Part shown: positions 17,959 to 27,740 of the stretch, one piece after another
Layout of the letters: each line of letters begins with the position of its first letter
Numbering within the stretch: the stretch's first letter is position 1
Notes under the pieces: model-generated
Databases searched by the model: none
Seen by the model: the letters and a program-made list of their open reading frames with translations, nothing else
What the model was told of the DNA's origin: nothing
Source: an uncultured Woeseiaceae bacterium
Lineage (GTDB): Bacteria > Pseudomonadota > Gammaproteobacteria > Steroidobacterales > Woeseiaceae
Reading direction: 5' to 3'
Length of the DNA stretch: 45,673 bases
Assembly: GCA_902517795.1 (NCBI GenBank)
Contig: CABYDR010000007.1
Span: forward strand, 1 to 45,673
Made by a program: the position numbers and the translations under genes

Positions 17959-19076
17959 GCTTTAATCTCGCTGACTAAATCATTGATCTTTGAGATGCCT
18001 TCTCTCAAGTAAGCTTCTGGCAACGCAGAACTGCATCTAAAGTGATGGTCCAAACCGAAACAGTTTCCAGGAACCACCAATGTGCTTTTTTCTTGAACTA
18101 AGCGATCCACAAAATCCAATGAGGATACAGGCAAATCGAAACGCACAATACACATTGCTGATGCTTCTGGTGGTACAACAGAATAAGTATCTTTGTGTTC
18201 AGATAAGATATCCATCAGGGTATCAAAACCAAAATTGATTAACTTCCGAGCCCTTGCCGTAAGCTTTGGTCTTACGCTTGGGTCCAATGCAGTATTGGTT
18301 AAGATATTGCCAAGCATCGTTGCGCTTATGGTTGTATACTCATGCCTCAATTGCAACTCTGGCTGAATCTCCTCGGGAGCTACAACCCAGCCAATTCTCA
18401 ATCCTGGCATACCATAGGCCTTGCTCATGCTGTTTATGGCAATGACACGATCGTATTTGCCCCAAAAAGAAGGGGTTACTTGTCGATCACCTCTCTCGGT
18501 TCCTGCATAAACCTCGTCGGCAACAATCCAAGCACCTACTGCAGATGCTGAATCTATAATGGCCTGCATCTCAGTTTCATCCAGTATGTGTCCAGTCGGA
18601 TTATTTGGATTAATCACACTGATGATTTTCGTTTTTGCGTTAACTGCTTTCTTCAGTTGCTCGAGGTCTAAAGCCCAGTTTTTTTCTTCAACTAATTCAA
18701 CAGTCTTAATTTTAATGCCATTGTTGATGGCGTTTCCTGGTAATTGGAGATAGGCGGGCTGAAGGGTTACCACCTCATCACCTGGCGACAACATGGTTTT
18801 TGAAACCAAGTAATTTGCTTCTGAGGCGCCGATGGTTATCAAAATATTGGAAACGCCAGATCCAGGATAAAGCAGTGCAATTTTTTCTCTTAATGAGACA
18901 TTTCCACGAACGTTCGGATAATCCAATTTTGTGGTCAACAGGTCATTGATATCAATTCCTGCCAGATTACAGAACTCTCCAAGTTCAAGCGGATGAACGC
19001 CACTTTCGGAATAGTTATGAGAAACATTGTGTTCGTGCTCGGTTAGATAGCTTTCAATTTTAAAGGGATGAAACAT
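17955..19076 (-). CDS. PLP-dependent class I/II aminotransferase
   Basis: Fold-type I PLP enzyme of 373 residues; the amino-donor and acceptor are unknown. Seen: INPNNPTGHIL (cofactor-binding Asn), the aspartate in ADEVYAGTE, and the Schiff-base lysine in SMSKAYGMPGLRIGW. An arginine in HHFRCSSALPEAYLREG sits where the carboxylate-binding Arg is expected. The protein is somewhat shorter than aspartate aminotransferases and lacks their N-terminal arm. It starts 11 bases after ettA and is probably co-transcribed with it. Confidence 0.9.
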   Translation of the reverse strand: MFHPFKIESYLTEHEHNVSHNYSESGVHPLELGEFCNLAGIDINDLLTTKLDYPNVRGNVSLREKIALLYPGSGVSNILITIGASEANYLVSKTMLSPGDEVVTLQPAYLQLPGNAINNGIKIKTVELVEEKNWALDLEQLKKAVNAKTKIISVINPNNPTGHILDETEMQAIIDSASAVGAWIVADEVYAGTERGDRQVTPSFWGKYDRVIAINSMSKAYGMPGLRIGWVVAPEEIQPELQLRHEYTTISATMLGNILTNTALDPSVRPKLTARARKLINFGFDTLMDILSEHKDTYSVVPPEASAMCIVRFDLPVSSLDFVDRLVQEKSTLVVPGNCFGLDHHFRCSSALPEAYLREGISKINDLVSEIKA

Positions 19077-19087
19077 GATTTACCTTT

Positions 19088-20755
19088 TTATATTTTTTTG
19101 TATTTAATTCTACTGGGTTGTATTTCGTTGCTTCCAAGCCTTCGTTTTCTGTCTTCTTCGTATTCAGAGAAGTTGCCACTGAACCAATTAACTTGACTGT
19201 TGCCTTCAAAGGCCAAAATGTGTGTTGCGATTCTATCAAGGAACCATCGGTCATGGGATATCACAATGGCAGACCCTGGAAATTCTAGCAATGCCGTTTC
19301 AAGCGCTCTCAGTGTTTCGACATCCAAATCGTTTGTTGGTTCATCAAGTAGCAGTAGGTTTCCGCCAGACTTAAGCATTTTTGCCAGATGCACTCGGTTT
19401 CGTTCGCCACCAGAGAGCAGTCCAATCTTTTTTTGTTGTTCCGTGCCACGAAAGTTAAATCTTCCAACGTAAGCTCTTGAGGGTGTCTCATATTTTCCTA
19501 CAGTAATGATGTCTTGACCATCGGATATTTCTTCCCAAATAGTTTTGTTGTCATCAAGACTGTCTCTAGACTGATCGACACTTGCAATTTTGACAGTTTC
19601 ACCCAACCTAATTTCACCTGCATCTGTTTTTTCATGACCTGTGATCATGTTAAAAAGAGTTGTTTTACCGGCACCGTTTGGCCCAATGATTCCAACAATT
19701 CCACCTGCTGGGAGCTGAAAGCTGAGAGATTCTATCAGCACTTTCTCATCGAAAGCTTTTTGTATGTCTTTAGCCTCAATTACCAAATCCCCCAATCTTG
19801 GTCCAGGTGGAATAAATATTTCATTGGTCTCATTTCTTGCTTGATATTTTTCTGACGTTAGCTCTGCAAACTGCTTAAGTCTTGCCTTTGACTTTGCTTG
19901 CCTTGCTTTAGGATTTTGTCTAACCCACTCCAATTCAACTTGCATTGCTTTTTGTTTTGCCTTTTGAGTGGCTTCTTCTTGAGAGAGCCTTCTCTCTTTT
20001 TGTTCAAGCCACGATGAATAATTTCCTTCCCATGGGATTCCATGACCACGATCTAATTCGAGTATCCATCCGGCAACATTATCTAAAAAGTACCTATCGT
20101 GGGTTACCGCAATTACCGTTCCTTTGTATTCCTCTAGAAATCTTTCAAGCCAAGCCACAGATTCTGCATCTAGGTGGTTTGTTGGTTCATCCAGCAGGAG
20201 CATATCTGGTTCAGACAAGAGTAAGCGACACAATGCGACTCGTCTTTTTTCTCCACCAGATAGATTGGTGACTTTAGAATTCCAAGGAGGCAGCCTAAGC
20301 GCATCAGCGGCAATATCCAATTTTCGATCGAGTTCCCATCCTCCGCAGGAATCAATTGCATCTTGCAATTTTCCTTGCTCTTCAAGCAAAGCATTCATTT
20401 CATCTTCGCTCAGCTCTTCTCCAAAACGCATACTGATTTCGTCAAATCTAGCTAGCAGTGATTGAATTTCACTGACCCCAATTTCAACGTTTTGTCTTAC
20501 GTTCTTTTCCAAATCCAATTCGGGCTCTTGAGGTAGATATCCGATTTTTATTCCCGCTTGAGGCCTGGCTTCACCATCAAATTCTTTATCTAGTCCAGCC
20601 ATAATTCGCAAAAGTGTTGATTTTCCTGAACCATTAATGCCAAGCACACCAATTTTAGCGCCAGGAAAAAAAGACAGAGAAATGTCTCTTATGATAAATT
20701 TCTTAGGTGGCACCATTTTTGCCACACTGTTCATGGTATAAATATACTGCGCCAT
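19088..20755 (-). CDS. ettA: Energy-dependent translational throttle protein EttA (ABC-F)
   Basis: ABC-F ATPase that binds the ribosomal E site and gates early elongation according to ATP/ADP level. The 555 residues equal the E. coli length, and the start [19 protein letters not shown] parallels it closely. Both ATPase cassettes are complete: [17 protein letters not shown] and [11 protein letters not shown] in the first; [17 protein letters not shown] and [11 protein letters not shown] in the second. The linker between them carries a charged arm ([15 protein letters not shown]), and the first cassette has the EttA-type inserted arm. Only 40 bases separate it from the divergent deacetylase gene, so promoters must overlap. 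Confidence 0.96.
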   Translation of the reverse strand: MAQYIYTMNSVAKMVPPKKFIIRDISLSFFPGAKIGVLGINGSGKSTLLRIMAGLDKEFDGEARPQAGIKIGYLPQEPELDLEKNVRQNVEIGVSEIQSLLARFDEISMRFGEELSEDEMNALLEEQGKLQDAIDSCGGWELDRKLDIAADALRLPPWNSKVTNLSGGEKRRVALCRLLLSEPDMLLLDEPTNHLDAESVAWLERFLEEYKGTVIAVTHDRYFLDNVAGWILELDRGHGIPWEGNYSSWLEQKERRLSQEEATQKAKQKAMQVELEWVRQNPKARQAKSKARLKQFAELTSEKYQARNETNEIFIPPGPRLGDLVIEAKDIQKAFDEKVLIESLSFQLPAGGIVGIIGPNGAGKTTLFNMITGHEKTDAGEIRLGETVKIASVDQSRDSLDDNKTIWEEISDGQDIITVGKYETPSRAYVGRFNFRGTEQQKKIGLLSGGERNRVHLAKMLKSGGNLLLLDEPTNDLDVETLRALETALLEFPGSAIVISHDRWFLDRIATHILAFEGNSQVNWFSGNFSEYEEDRKRRLGSNEIQPSRIKYKKI

Positions 20756-20795
20756 AATAAAATACGTTCCACTAACTAATATTAAATAGAGAATT

Positions 20796-21743
20796 GTGAA
20801 GACTAAACCGGTATTTGTCTATAAGGGGGAGGCATTAGCCAAATATAATTTTGGTTCAAATCATCCCTTTGGACCAGAAAGACATGATGCTTTTCATGGG
20901 CAGTTAGCTGCTCTTAGTATGGGTGAGTCCATCAAATATCAAAGCCCTAAAAGTGCAGACGTGGACCAATTGGCTTTATTTCATACCTCAGAATACATTG
21001 ACAAGGTTTCTGTGGCGTCTAAAGATGGCCGGGGTTTCCTTGATCATGGCGACACACCAGCGGTTGCAGGAATCTTCGAGGCCGCTTGTAATGTTGTCGG
21101 TACTACCTTGTCTGCAGTTGATTCCATTATGAATCGCGAGACAAAACGTGCGTTCGTGCCAATTGGAGGCTTGCATCACGCAATGCGAGATCGTGCAAGT
21201 GGTTTTTGTGTTTTTAATGACTGCGGTATTGCTGTAGAGCACTTAAGAAAAAATTACAATATACAGCGAGTTGCTTACATTGATATCGATGCGCATCATG
21301 GTGATGGAATGTATTATCCATTTCAAGATGATCCAAATTTAATCTTCGCTGATGTGCATCAAGATGGCAGAACAATCTATCCAGGTACTGGAGACAGGTC
21401 AGAAATTGGAACTGGTCAAGCGAAGGGAACCAAACTTAATATCCCATTACCTGTAGGCGCAAATGATGGACATTTTCAGCATGCGTGGAGTGAAATTCAA
21501 GATCATATAGAAACCTATCAACCAGAATTTATTATTCTGCAATGCGGTGCAGATAGTCTTGCCGGTGATCCAATTACGCAGCTTGAGCTGTCTGAGAAAT
21601 CACACAATATGGCAGCAAAATCACTCTCGTTGATTGCTGAAAAATGCTGTCAAGGAAAGCTGGTTGCCTTGGGTGGAGGCGGGTATAATCTCGATAATAT
21701 CGCTAAGGCATGGACAGCGGTTGTTGAAGGACTTATTGATTAA
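20796..21743 (+). CDS. Histone-deacetylase-fold amidohydrolase
   Basis: Zinc hydrolase of the HDAC/AcuC/acetylpolyamine amidohydrolase superfamily, 315 residues. The tandem histidines and zinc ligands are present: [15 protein letters not shown] (about residues 163-171) and CGADSLAGD, with the GGGGYN loop near the end. Likely substrates are acetyl-lysine proteins or small acetylated amines; the sequence does not decide. The start is GTG at 20796 with a weak purine run (ataga) upstream. It is near ettA and in the same window as acs, whose family is regulated by lysine acetylation, but acs is 8 kb away and no operon link exists. Confidence 0.9.
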   Translation: MKTKPVFVYKGEALAKYNFGSNHPFGPERHDAFHGQLAALSMGESIKYQSPKSADVDQLALFHTSEYIDKVSVASKDGRGFLDHGDTPAVAGIFEAACNVVGTTLSAVDSIMNRETKRAFVPIGGLHHAMRDRASGFCVFNDCGIAVEHLRKNYNIQRVAYIDIDAHHGDGMYYPFQDDPNLIFADVHQDGRTIYPGTGDRSEIGTGQAKGTKLNIPLPVGANDGHFQHAWSEIQDHIETYQPEFIILQCGADSLAGDPITQLELSEKSHNMAAKSLSLIAEKCCQGKLVALGGGGYNLDNIAKAWTAVVEGLID

Positions 21744-21772
21744 ATTCGTAGTCATCACATCGGTATTTTTTT

Positions 21773-22423
21773 ATGAATGAAAAAGCAAAACATTTATTTG
21801 AGATCCATAAAGAGGGCTTGCCCAATTCAGTGCCTATCTTTCCATTGGATAATGTCTTATTACTTCCTTTTGGCAACTTGCCTTTGAATATGTTTGAGCA
21901 GAGATACGTAAAAATGACCATGGACAGCTTAAAATCTCATAGAATGATCGGCATGATACAACCAAGAAATGGTCCTGAGGAGCTTTTTCAGATGGGCTGC
22001 TTGGGAAAGGTAACGTCCTATACTGAGACCCGAGACTACCGAATCATGATAAATCTAGAGGGTATCTGTCGTTTTAATCTGAAAACCAAAACGCTTGTCG
22101 AGGATGGCTATTATCAGGCTGAAATAGATTGCAGTAATTATTTGGATGATCTTGATGTCATCGAACCAGAAATAAATCGTAATGAACTCATCCAAAAATA
22201 CATTAACTTTTTCGAATTAAAAAAACTCGATATTGATTTCAACACCCTTACTGAAACTTCGAATATACAACTTCTCTCAACACTTCCCATGATTGCCCCG
22301 TTTGACAAAATGGATAAACAAGCAATTTTAGAATCAATCAGTCTCTCAGAGCGAATAGATACGATAAACTCAATTTTGGATATTAATACCTTTCAAATAG
22401 ACACCGGCGTCTCTAAACATTAA
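21773..22423 (+). CDS. LON-substrate-binding-domain (LonN) protein
   Basis: A 216-residue protein made only of the N-terminal domain of Lon protease (PF02190): VPIFPLDNVLLLPFGNLPLNMFEQRY, GMIQPR and the C-terminal helical part LLSTLPMIAPFDKMDKQAIL. The Lon ATPase and protease domains are absent, which is normal for this stand-alone family and not a truncation. Its function is unproven; a peptide-binding or adaptor role is the usual guess. It lies 29 bases after the deacetylase and is closed by a hairpin terminator that contains its own stop codon. Confidence 0.88.
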   Translation: MNEKAKHLFEIHKEGLPNSVPIFPLDNVLLLPFGNLPLNMFEQRYVKMTMDSLKSHRMIGMIQPRNGPEELFQMGCLGKVTSYTETRDYRIMINLEGICRFNLKTKTLVEDGYYQAEIDCSNYLDDLDVIEPEINRNELIQKYINFFELKKLDIDFNTLTETSNIQLLSTLPMIAPFDKMDKQAILESISLSERIDTINSILDINTFQIDTGVSKH

Positions 22424-22450
22424 AAAGATAGCCATCTTTTTAATTTTTCT
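22420..22450 (+). terminator. Rho-independent terminator after the LonN gene
   Basis: A perfect 10-bp stem, TTAAAAAGAT (22420-22429) and ATCTTTTTAA (22434-22443), with a four-base AGCC loop, is followed by TTTTTCT. The TAA stop at 22421-22423 lies inside the left arm. It separates the deacetylase-LonN unit from the glyA operon. The stem is AT-rich and so modest in strength. Confidence 0.75.
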
Positions 22451-22554
22451 GGCTTGATTTTCAATTTAGGAGTTAAAATAGATAAAAATGCCCATATAAA
22501 TGAAATTGGGCGCTCAAATTTATGTAAAAGAAAATCTGCTTTAGTGAGGAAAAT

Positions 22555-23811
22555 ATGTTCTCTAACACTTCATCAATTTCTGCTTTTGATTCTGAGTTGT
22601 ATGACGCCATTCAAAAAGAAGAAAATCGTCAAGAACAGCACATCGAATTAATTGCTTCTGAAAATTATGCCAGTCCAAGGGTTCTCGAGGCACAGGGGTC
22701 AGTACTCACAAACAAATACGCTGAGGGTTACCCTTCAAAGCGTTATTATGGTGGTTGTGAATATGTTGACATAGCAGAAGATTTAGCTATTCAGCGTGTC
22801 AAGGAGCTCTATGGTGCTGATTATGCTAACGTTCAGCCACATTCTGGATCGCAAGCTAATACTGCTGTATTTTTAGCCTTACTCAATGCCGGAGACAAAA
22901 TTCTCGGCATGAGTTTATCTGATGGGGGTCATCTTACCCATGGAACATCAGTAAATTTTTCGGGCAAACTTTTTGATGCTGCACAATATGGCGTAAACCC
23001 AGAAACAGGATTGATTGATTACGACGAAGTAGAATCTTTAGCAAAAAAACACAGACCGAAATTACTTATTGCCGGATTTTCCGCTTACTCTCGAGTAATT
23101 GATTGGCAAAAATTTAGAGATATTGCCGATTCTGTTGGTGCCTACTTTCTTGTGGATATGGCACACGTCTCTGGTTTGATAGCCAGTGGCCATTACCCAA
23201 ATCCAGTTGGTATAGCCGATGTGGTTACCTCAACAACACACAAAACATTGAGAGGGCCAAGAGGAGGTATTATCCTTGCCAGAGAAAATCCTGATTTGAC
23301 CAAAAAGTTCAATTCTCTAGTGTTTCCCGGAACTCAAGGTGGGCCATTAATGCATGTTATTGCCGCAAAAGCCGTCGCCTTCAAAGAGGCGTTGAGCCCA
23401 GAATTTAAGGATTATCAGGAACGGGTAATTCAAAACGCACAAATGATGTCTCAGACTCTCATAGATAGAGGTTACAGTATTGTGTCAGGAGGCACAGATA
23501 ATCATTTAGTTTTAGTGAGCCTAATTGATAAAGGCTTAACTGGTAAGGATGCCGATGCAGCCTTGAGTCGAGCAAATATAACTGTAAACAAGAATACCGT
23601 ACCTAATGACCCATGCTCTCCATTCGTTACAAGTGGCTTACGACTTGGAACACCGGCAATAACAACAAGAGGTTTTGGATTAAATGAGACAAAACTTATG
23701 ACCAGGTGGATTGCAGATATACTTGATGATTTAAATAATGAAGATGTGATTAACCAGGTGAAGAACGACGTAATTAAGCTTTGTTCAAATTTTCCTGTCT
23801 ATTCAGCCTAA
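22555..23811 (+). CDS. glyA: Serine hydroxymethyltransferase
   Basis: PLP enzyme that interconverts serine + tetrahydrofolate and glycine + methylene-tetrahydrofolate, the main source of one-carbon units. The 418 residues match the family. Seen: [48 protein letters not shown], and the Schiff-base lysine in [15 protein letters not shown] near residue 229. GAGGA-type sequence (gtgaggaaaat) precedes the ATG. It heads the nrdR-rib-nusB-thiL-pgpA operon, as in many gammaproteobacteria. No glycine riboswitch or PurR box is recognisable in the 131-base leader. Confidence 0.97.
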   Translation: MFSNTSSISAFDSELYDAIQKEENRQEQHIELIASENYASPRVLEAQGSVLTNKYAEGYPSKRYYGGCEYVDIAEDLAIQRVKELYGADYANVQPHSGSQANTAVFLALLNAGDKILGMSLSDGGHLTHGTSVNFSGKLFDAAQYGVNPETGLIDYDEVESLAKKHRPKLLIAGFSAYSRVIDWQKFRDIADSVGAYFLVDMAHVSGLIASGHYPNPVGIADVVTSTTHKTLRGPRGGIILARENPDLTKKFNSLVFPGTQGGPLMHVIAAKAVAFKEALSPEFKDYQERVIQNAQMMSQTLIDRGYSIVSGGTDNHLVLVSLIDKGLTGKDADAALSRANITVNKNTVPNDPCSPFVTSGLRLGTPAITTRGFGLNETKLMTRWIADILDDLNNEDVINQVKNDVIKLCSNFPVYSA

Positions 23812-23831
23812 ATTTGGGGATTCTCTAAAGA

Positions 23832-24356
23832 ATGAATTGTCCGTTTTGCGATCAAGGAGAGACAAAAGTCATCGACTCAAGACTGACCGGTGACGGTAGA
23901 CAAATTCGCAGAAGAAGAGAATGTCTTGACTGCAATGAGCGATTTACAACTTTCGAAGGCGCAGAGCTTGTAATGCCGAGACTCATCAAAACTGATGATC
24001 GCAGGGAGCCCTTCGATGAGCATAAACTTCGTTCAAGTATGCATCGTGCCTTAGAAAAAAGACCAGTATCAGCTGACTTATTTGAAGAAGCTATGGGTCG
24101 AATGCTGCATAAGTTAAGAACAATGGGTGAACGTGAAGTTCCTTCTAGATTGGTTGGTGAGCTGGTAATGGAAGAATTGAGAGGTTTGGATGAGGTGGCC
24201 TACATTCGGTTCGCTTCCGTTTATCGCAGCTTTCAAGATGTTACAGAATTTCAAGAAGAAGTGAACCGTCTGCAAAAGCAACCAAAGAAAAAATCAAAGC
24301 GTGTCCAATTATCACTATTGCCTGACATCTCAGATAAAACGGGGAAAAAGAAATAA
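23832..24356 (+). CDS. nrdR: Transcriptional repressor NrdR
   Basis: Represses ribonucleotide reductase genes in response to dATP/ATP bound by its ATP-cone domain. The 174 residues begin with the zinc ribbon (C3, C6, C31, C34) including [15 protein letters not shown], followed by the ATP-cone (about 48-138; [20 protein letters not shown]) and [12 protein letters not shown]. The tail is lysine-rich. It sits between glyA and ribD, the conserved place for this gene; no nrd genes are in the window. Confidence 0.97.
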   Translation: MNCPFCDQGETKVIDSRLTGDGRQIRRRRECLDCNERFTTFEGAELVMPRLIKTDDRREPFDEHKLRSSMHRALEKRPVSADLFEEAMGRMLHKLRTMGEREVPSRLVGELVMEELRGLDEVAYIRFASVYRSFQDVTEFQEEVNRLQKQPKKKSKRVQLSLLPDISDKTGKKK

Positions 24357-24364
24357 CTTTCCTC

Positions 24365-25471
24365 ATGACTGAGTTTACAACAGAAGAAGTAGGATATATG
24401 TCAGAGGCATTAAGGCTCGCAAAGCTGGGATGTTACACAACCCACCCAAACCCCAGGGTGGGGTGTGTTATTGTCTCAGATGGTGATATTGTGGGAAAAG
24501 GCTGGCATCAATCTTATGGCGGTCCACATGCAGAGATTCATGCCCTTAATGATGCAGGAAAAAAAGCCAGGAAAGCGACAGCCTATATTACCCTTGAACC
24601 TTGCTCACACCATGGGAAGACTGGCCCATGTGATGAGGCGCTGATTGAGGCTGGTGTATCCAGGGTTGTTTATGCCACTGAAGATCCGTTTGAGAAGAAT
24701 GACAAAAGTATGCCACAGAAACTCAATGATGCCGGTATATCAGTCTGTGTTGGTTTGTTAAGAGATGAGGCGAAACAATTAAATAGAGGTTTTTTTTCTA
24801 GAGTGATTAATAAAAAACCATTTGTAACTCTCAAGCTTGGCATCAGTATCGATGGCGCTACTGCAATGGAGAATGGTGAGAGTCAATGGATAACAGGTGA
24901 AGCAGCCAGAGAAGATGTTCAAAAACTGAGGGCATCATCAGGAGCAATACTCACTGGATCCGGCACGATTAAAATCGATAATCCTTCTCTTACTGTCAGA
25001 GATGAGACGCTTAAAGCCATCGATCCTATTCGAGTAATTATAGACACAAAACTTCAAACATCCCCAGACGCTAAGATTTATCAGGACGATAAAACTACGT
25101 GGATTTTTTGTGTTGATGATAAGAACAAAACCCTTTTTCAGAATAAAAATACCGAGGTATTTAAAGTCGACAAAAATGGAAATTATGTCAATCTAAGTTC
25201 TGTTCTTGAGATACTTGCTGACAAAGGGATTAATGATTTATTGGTTGAGGCAGGATCTCATTTATGTGGCGCGCTAATCAGAGAAGAGCTGGCCAATGAG
25301 TTTGTTATTTATCAGGCACCCCTTATTATGGGAAGCAATACTCGAAAGATGTTTCACACGCCGGGTTACAATAAATTAAACGAAAGCCTTAAAATTAATA
25401 TCAAAGATTCAAAAAAATTGGGTGAAGATATAAAAATGATTGCAGAACCAATTTACCGAGCAGAAGCATAA
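24365..25471 (+). CDS. ribD: Bifunctional riboflavin deaminase/reductase RibD
   Basis: Carries out deamination of 2,5-diamino-6-ribosylamino-pyrimidinone phosphate and then NADPH reduction of the ribose. The 368 residues contain the deaminase domain (about 1-145) with zinc motif H55-A-E57 and PCSHHGKTGPC (C80, C89). The reductase domain follows (about 150-365), with KLGISIDGATA, QWITG, GSGTIKIDNPSLT and LVEAGSHLCGALI. The stop overlaps the ribE start as TAATG, so translation is coupled. Confidence 0.97.
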   Translation: MTEFTTEEVGYMSEALRLAKLGCYTTHPNPRVGCVIVSDGDIVGKGWHQSYGGPHAEIHALNDAGKKARKATAYITLEPCSHHGKTGPCDEALIEAGVSRVVYATEDPFEKNDKSMPQKLNDAGISVCVGLLRDEAKQLNRGFFSRVINKKPFVTLKLGISIDGATAMENGESQWITGEAAREDVQKLRASSGAILTGSGTIKIDNPSLTVRDETLKAIDPIRVIIDTKLQTSPDAKIYQDDKTTWIFCVDDKNKTLFQNKNTEVFKVDKNGNYVNLSSVLEILADKGINDLLVEAGSHLCGALIREELANEFVIYQAPLIMGSNTRKMFHTPGYNKLNESLKINIKDSKKLGEDIKMIAEPIYRAEA

Positions 25472-26115
25472 TGTTTACTGGAATTGTAAAGTCTCTGGGT
25501 GTATTGAAAAATATAAGGCCCAAGGATGGCGATCTAGAAATTACCGTTAAAGCCGATCGAATTGATTGGAATAAAATCTCGATTGGAGAAAGCATATCAA
25601 TAAATGGTATTTGCTTGACAGCTACAAAGATTCACAGTGATGGTTTTGATGCTGATATTTCATCAGAAACCATGAGCGTAACCACGCTCAGCAATCTTAA
25701 AAAAAATGATCAACTGAATATTGAGCCTTCCCTGACTGTTGGCGATAAGATCGGAGGTCATTTTGTTACAGGGCACATTGATTGTGTGGCCGAGATTGTG
25801 AGCAAAGAATCTAAAGCTAGAGCAACCTCATTACAGATTGAGGTACCAAATCGAATCGCCCGCTATATTGCGCCAAAAGGCTCAATTACAGTTGATGGAG
25901 TCAGCCTTACAGTCAACTCAGTCAATGGCTCAAATTTTAATGTCTATATTATTCCGCATACAGCAAAAGCAACAATCATTGGAGATTATAAGATTGGAGA
26001 AAAGGTTAATATTGAAATTGACATGATGGCTAGATACATAGAACGTTTGCTTGATAAGCCAAATGATGGCGTAATAACAGAGAAATTCCTAAGAGATAAT
26101 GGTTATGACCAATAA
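25471..26115 (+). CDS. ribE: Riboflavin synthase, alpha chain
   Basis: Dismutates two 6,7-dimethyl-8-ribityllumazine molecules to riboflavin, the last step of the pathway; called ribC or ribE in different systems. The 214 residues show the two tandem lumazine-binding beta-barrels: MFTGIV, SISINGICLTAT, GDKIGGHFVTGHID in the first, and SITVDGVSLTVNSV, IIPHTAKAT in the second. The start ATG shares one base with the ribD stop. The 3' end overlaps the next gene by 11-17 bases. Confidence 0.96.
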   Translation: MFTGIVKSLGVLKNIRPKDGDLEITVKADRIDWNKISIGESISINGICLTATKIHSDGFDADISSETMSVTTLSNLKKNDQLNIEPSLTVGDKIGGHFVTGHIDCVAEIVSKESKARATSLQIEVPNRIARYIAPKGSITVDGVSLTVNSVNGSNFNVYIIPHTAKATIIGDYKIGEKVNIEIDMMARYIERLLDKPNDGVITEKFLRDNGYDQ

Positions 26116-27241
26116 AGTTGTTACTACATTACATAATACTTTTTCAAATATTGAAGATATTATCGAAGATGTCCGTAACGGAAAGATGGTCATCATGGTT
26201 GATGACGAGGATAGAGAGAATGAAGGCGATCTGATTATGGCTGCTGAGAAAGTTCGGCCAGAAGACATAAACTATATGGCCAGATATGGAAGAGGGCTAA
26301 TCTGTCTCACGCTCACCAGGGAGAGGTGCGCTCAGTTGAGACTTCCTCTAATGGTTGAAGAAACGGATGAGCATCATACAACAAACTTTACCGTTTCAAT
26401 TGAGGCGACGAAAGGTATAACTACTGGTATTTCAGCGCATGATAGAGCAAAAACTGTACAAACTGCGGTTGCAAAAAATGCAACGCCAGATCAACTAAGT
26501 CAGCCTGGTCATATATTTCCGATTATGTCCCAACCAGGTGGAGTTTTGACCAGGGCAGGACATACTGAAGCTGGCTGTGATTTGGCAAGATTGGCAGGGT
26601 TCGAGGCGGCAGCAACAATCGTTGAAATTCTCAATGAAGACGGAAGTATGGCAAGGCGACCGGACTTAGAAAGTTTCTCCAAAAAACATAATATCAAAAT
26701 AGGTACCATCGCTGATTTGATTCGTTATCGCCTTGAAAAGGAAAGGTATGTTGAACGCATATCAAAAAAACAAGTGGAAACAGAATACGGAAAATTTACT
26801 CTGTATTGCTATGATGATCAGGTAAATCAGTCCGTTCATGTAGCATTGGTTAAAGGAAAATTAATAGAAAAAGATGAACCTTTGGTTAGAGTGCACATTC
26901 AGGATACGCTTGGCGATGTTTTGAGCATAAAAGCCTCTTCACTTGGATGGCCAATAAAAGATGCGATACAGAGAATCGCTGCCGAGGAAAAAGGTGTGGT
27001 GGTCATTCTAAGAGAACAAGAATCCTCAAGAGATTTAATGGATGCTGTAAACGGATTGAAAAAAAGAAGTGAGCAGGTAAGAGAAGCTAAATTTACAGAT
27101 GAGAGTCTGAGAACTTACGGCATTGGGGCACAAATTCTTCGTGATCTTGGAGTTAAGAAAATGCGTGTTTTATCTGCCCCCAAGCAGATGTATGCAATAT
27201 CAGGATTCGATCTAGAAATTAGCGAATATGTTAATAAATAA
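26099..27241 (+). CDS. ribBX: 3,4-dihydroxy-2-butanone 4-phosphate synthase with degenerate GTP cyclohydrolase II domain (RibBX)
   Basis: Makes the four-carbon riboflavin precursor from ribulose 5-phosphate. The N-terminal RibB domain (about 1-210) is intact: DDEDRENEGDLIMAAE, HHTTNFTVSI and GHTEAGCDLARLAG. The C-terminal part (about 215-380) has the GTP-cyclohydrolase-II fold pattern but lacks its zinc cysteines. Where RibA has GDVFGSLRCDCG, this protein has GDVLSIKASSLG (about 272-283), so GTP cyclohydrolase activity is not expected. Such RibBX hybrids are known in proteobacteria, and a separate ribA should exist elsewhere. Starts at 26099 or 26105 are both possible; both overlap ribE. Confidence 0.93.
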   Translation: MVMTNKVVTTLHNTFSNIEDIIEDVRNGKMVIMVDDEDRENEGDLIMAAEKVRPEDINYMARYGRGLICLTLTRERCAQLRLPLMVEETDEHHTTNFTVSIEATKGITTGISAHDRAKTVQTAVAKNATPDQLSQPGHIFPIMSQPGGVLTRAGHTEAGCDLARLAGFEAAATIVEILNEDGSMARRPDLESFSKKHNIKIGTIADLIRYRLEKERYVERISKKQVETEYGKFTLYCYDDQVNQSVHVALVKGKLIEKDEPLVRVHIQDTLGDVLSIKASSLGWPIKDAIQRIAAEEKGVVVILREQESSRDLMDAVNGLKKRSEQVREAKFTDESLRTYGIGAQILRDLGVKKMRVLSAPKQMYAISGFDLEISEYVNK

Positions 27242-27255
27242 AGACACTATTGAAA

Positions 27256-27262
27256 GAGGAAG
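27256..27262 (+). promoter_or_regulatory. Ribosome binding site that fixes the ribH start
   Basis: GAGGAAG lies just before the ATG at 27265. An in-frame TTG at 27250 is upstream of this site and has no comparable site of its own, so the ATG is preferred. Confidence 0.65.
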
Positions 27263-27264
27263 AA

Positions 27265-27738
27265 ATGACAGAGGTTAAAATAACAGAAGGCGATCTGCAC
27301 CCAAGAGACGCAAAGTTTGCAATTGTGGCCTCACGTTTTAATGAGTTTGTTGTCAATGCTCTAATAAAGGGAAGCCTCGACTGTCTGGATCGACATGGTG
27401 TAGATAAAAATGCTATTGAAATAATAAAAGTACCAGGTGCTTATGAAATTCCTTTGGCTGTAAGTAAGCTTGCTAGAACTAAACGTGTTGATGGAATCAT
27501 TGCATTGGGAGCAGTTATAAGAGGTGCAACATCTCACTTTGATTATGTATCAGGCGAATGTGCTCGAGGACTGTCTGAAATTCAGAGGCTAGAAGGTATT
27601 CCTGTCGGTTTTGGTGTTTTGATGGTGGATACACTTGAACAAGCACTCGAGAGAGCGGGTACTAAAGCCGGCAACAAAGGCGAAGAGGCGACATTAGCGG
27701 TCATTGAGATGGTTAATTTGCTCAGAAAAATAGATTAA
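27265..27738 (+). CDS. ribH: 6,7-dimethyl-8-ribityllumazine synthase
   Basis: Condenses the RibB product with the ribitylaminouracil intermediate, usually in an icosahedral or pentameric shell. From the ATG at 27265 the protein has 157 residues, the usual length. Seen: VASRFNEFVVNALIKGSLDCL, VPGAYEIPLAVSKLA, ALGAVIRGATSHFDYV (with the catalytic His), IPVGFGVLMVDTLEQALERAG and NKGEEATLAVIEM. It lies between ribBX and nusB, the conserved order. Confidence 0.96.
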   Translation: MTEVKITEGDLHPRDAKFAIVASRFNEFVVNALIKGSLDCLDRHGVDKNAIEIIKVPGAYEIPLAVSKLARTKRVDGIIALGAVIRGATSHFDYVSGECARGLSEIQRLEGIPVGFGVLMVDTLEQALERAGTKAGNKGEEATLAVIEMVNLLRKID

Positions 27739-27740
27739 TC

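Noticed and set aside
22444-22554. Possible glycine riboswitch or PurR site before glyA
   Set aside because: Only a 5-bp GCCCA/TGGGC pair is visible; no paired-aptamer core or ACGCAAACG-type box was found.
22454-22651. Short open frame before glyA
   Set aside because: It overlaps the glyA start out of frame, has no family similarity, and the glyA ATG at 22555 has a better ribosome site. A leader peptide cannot be excluded but is unsupported.
24300-27260. FMN riboswitch in the riboflavin operon
   Set aside because: Intergenic gaps are absent or under 25 bases, so an aptamer of about 140 bases cannot fit.
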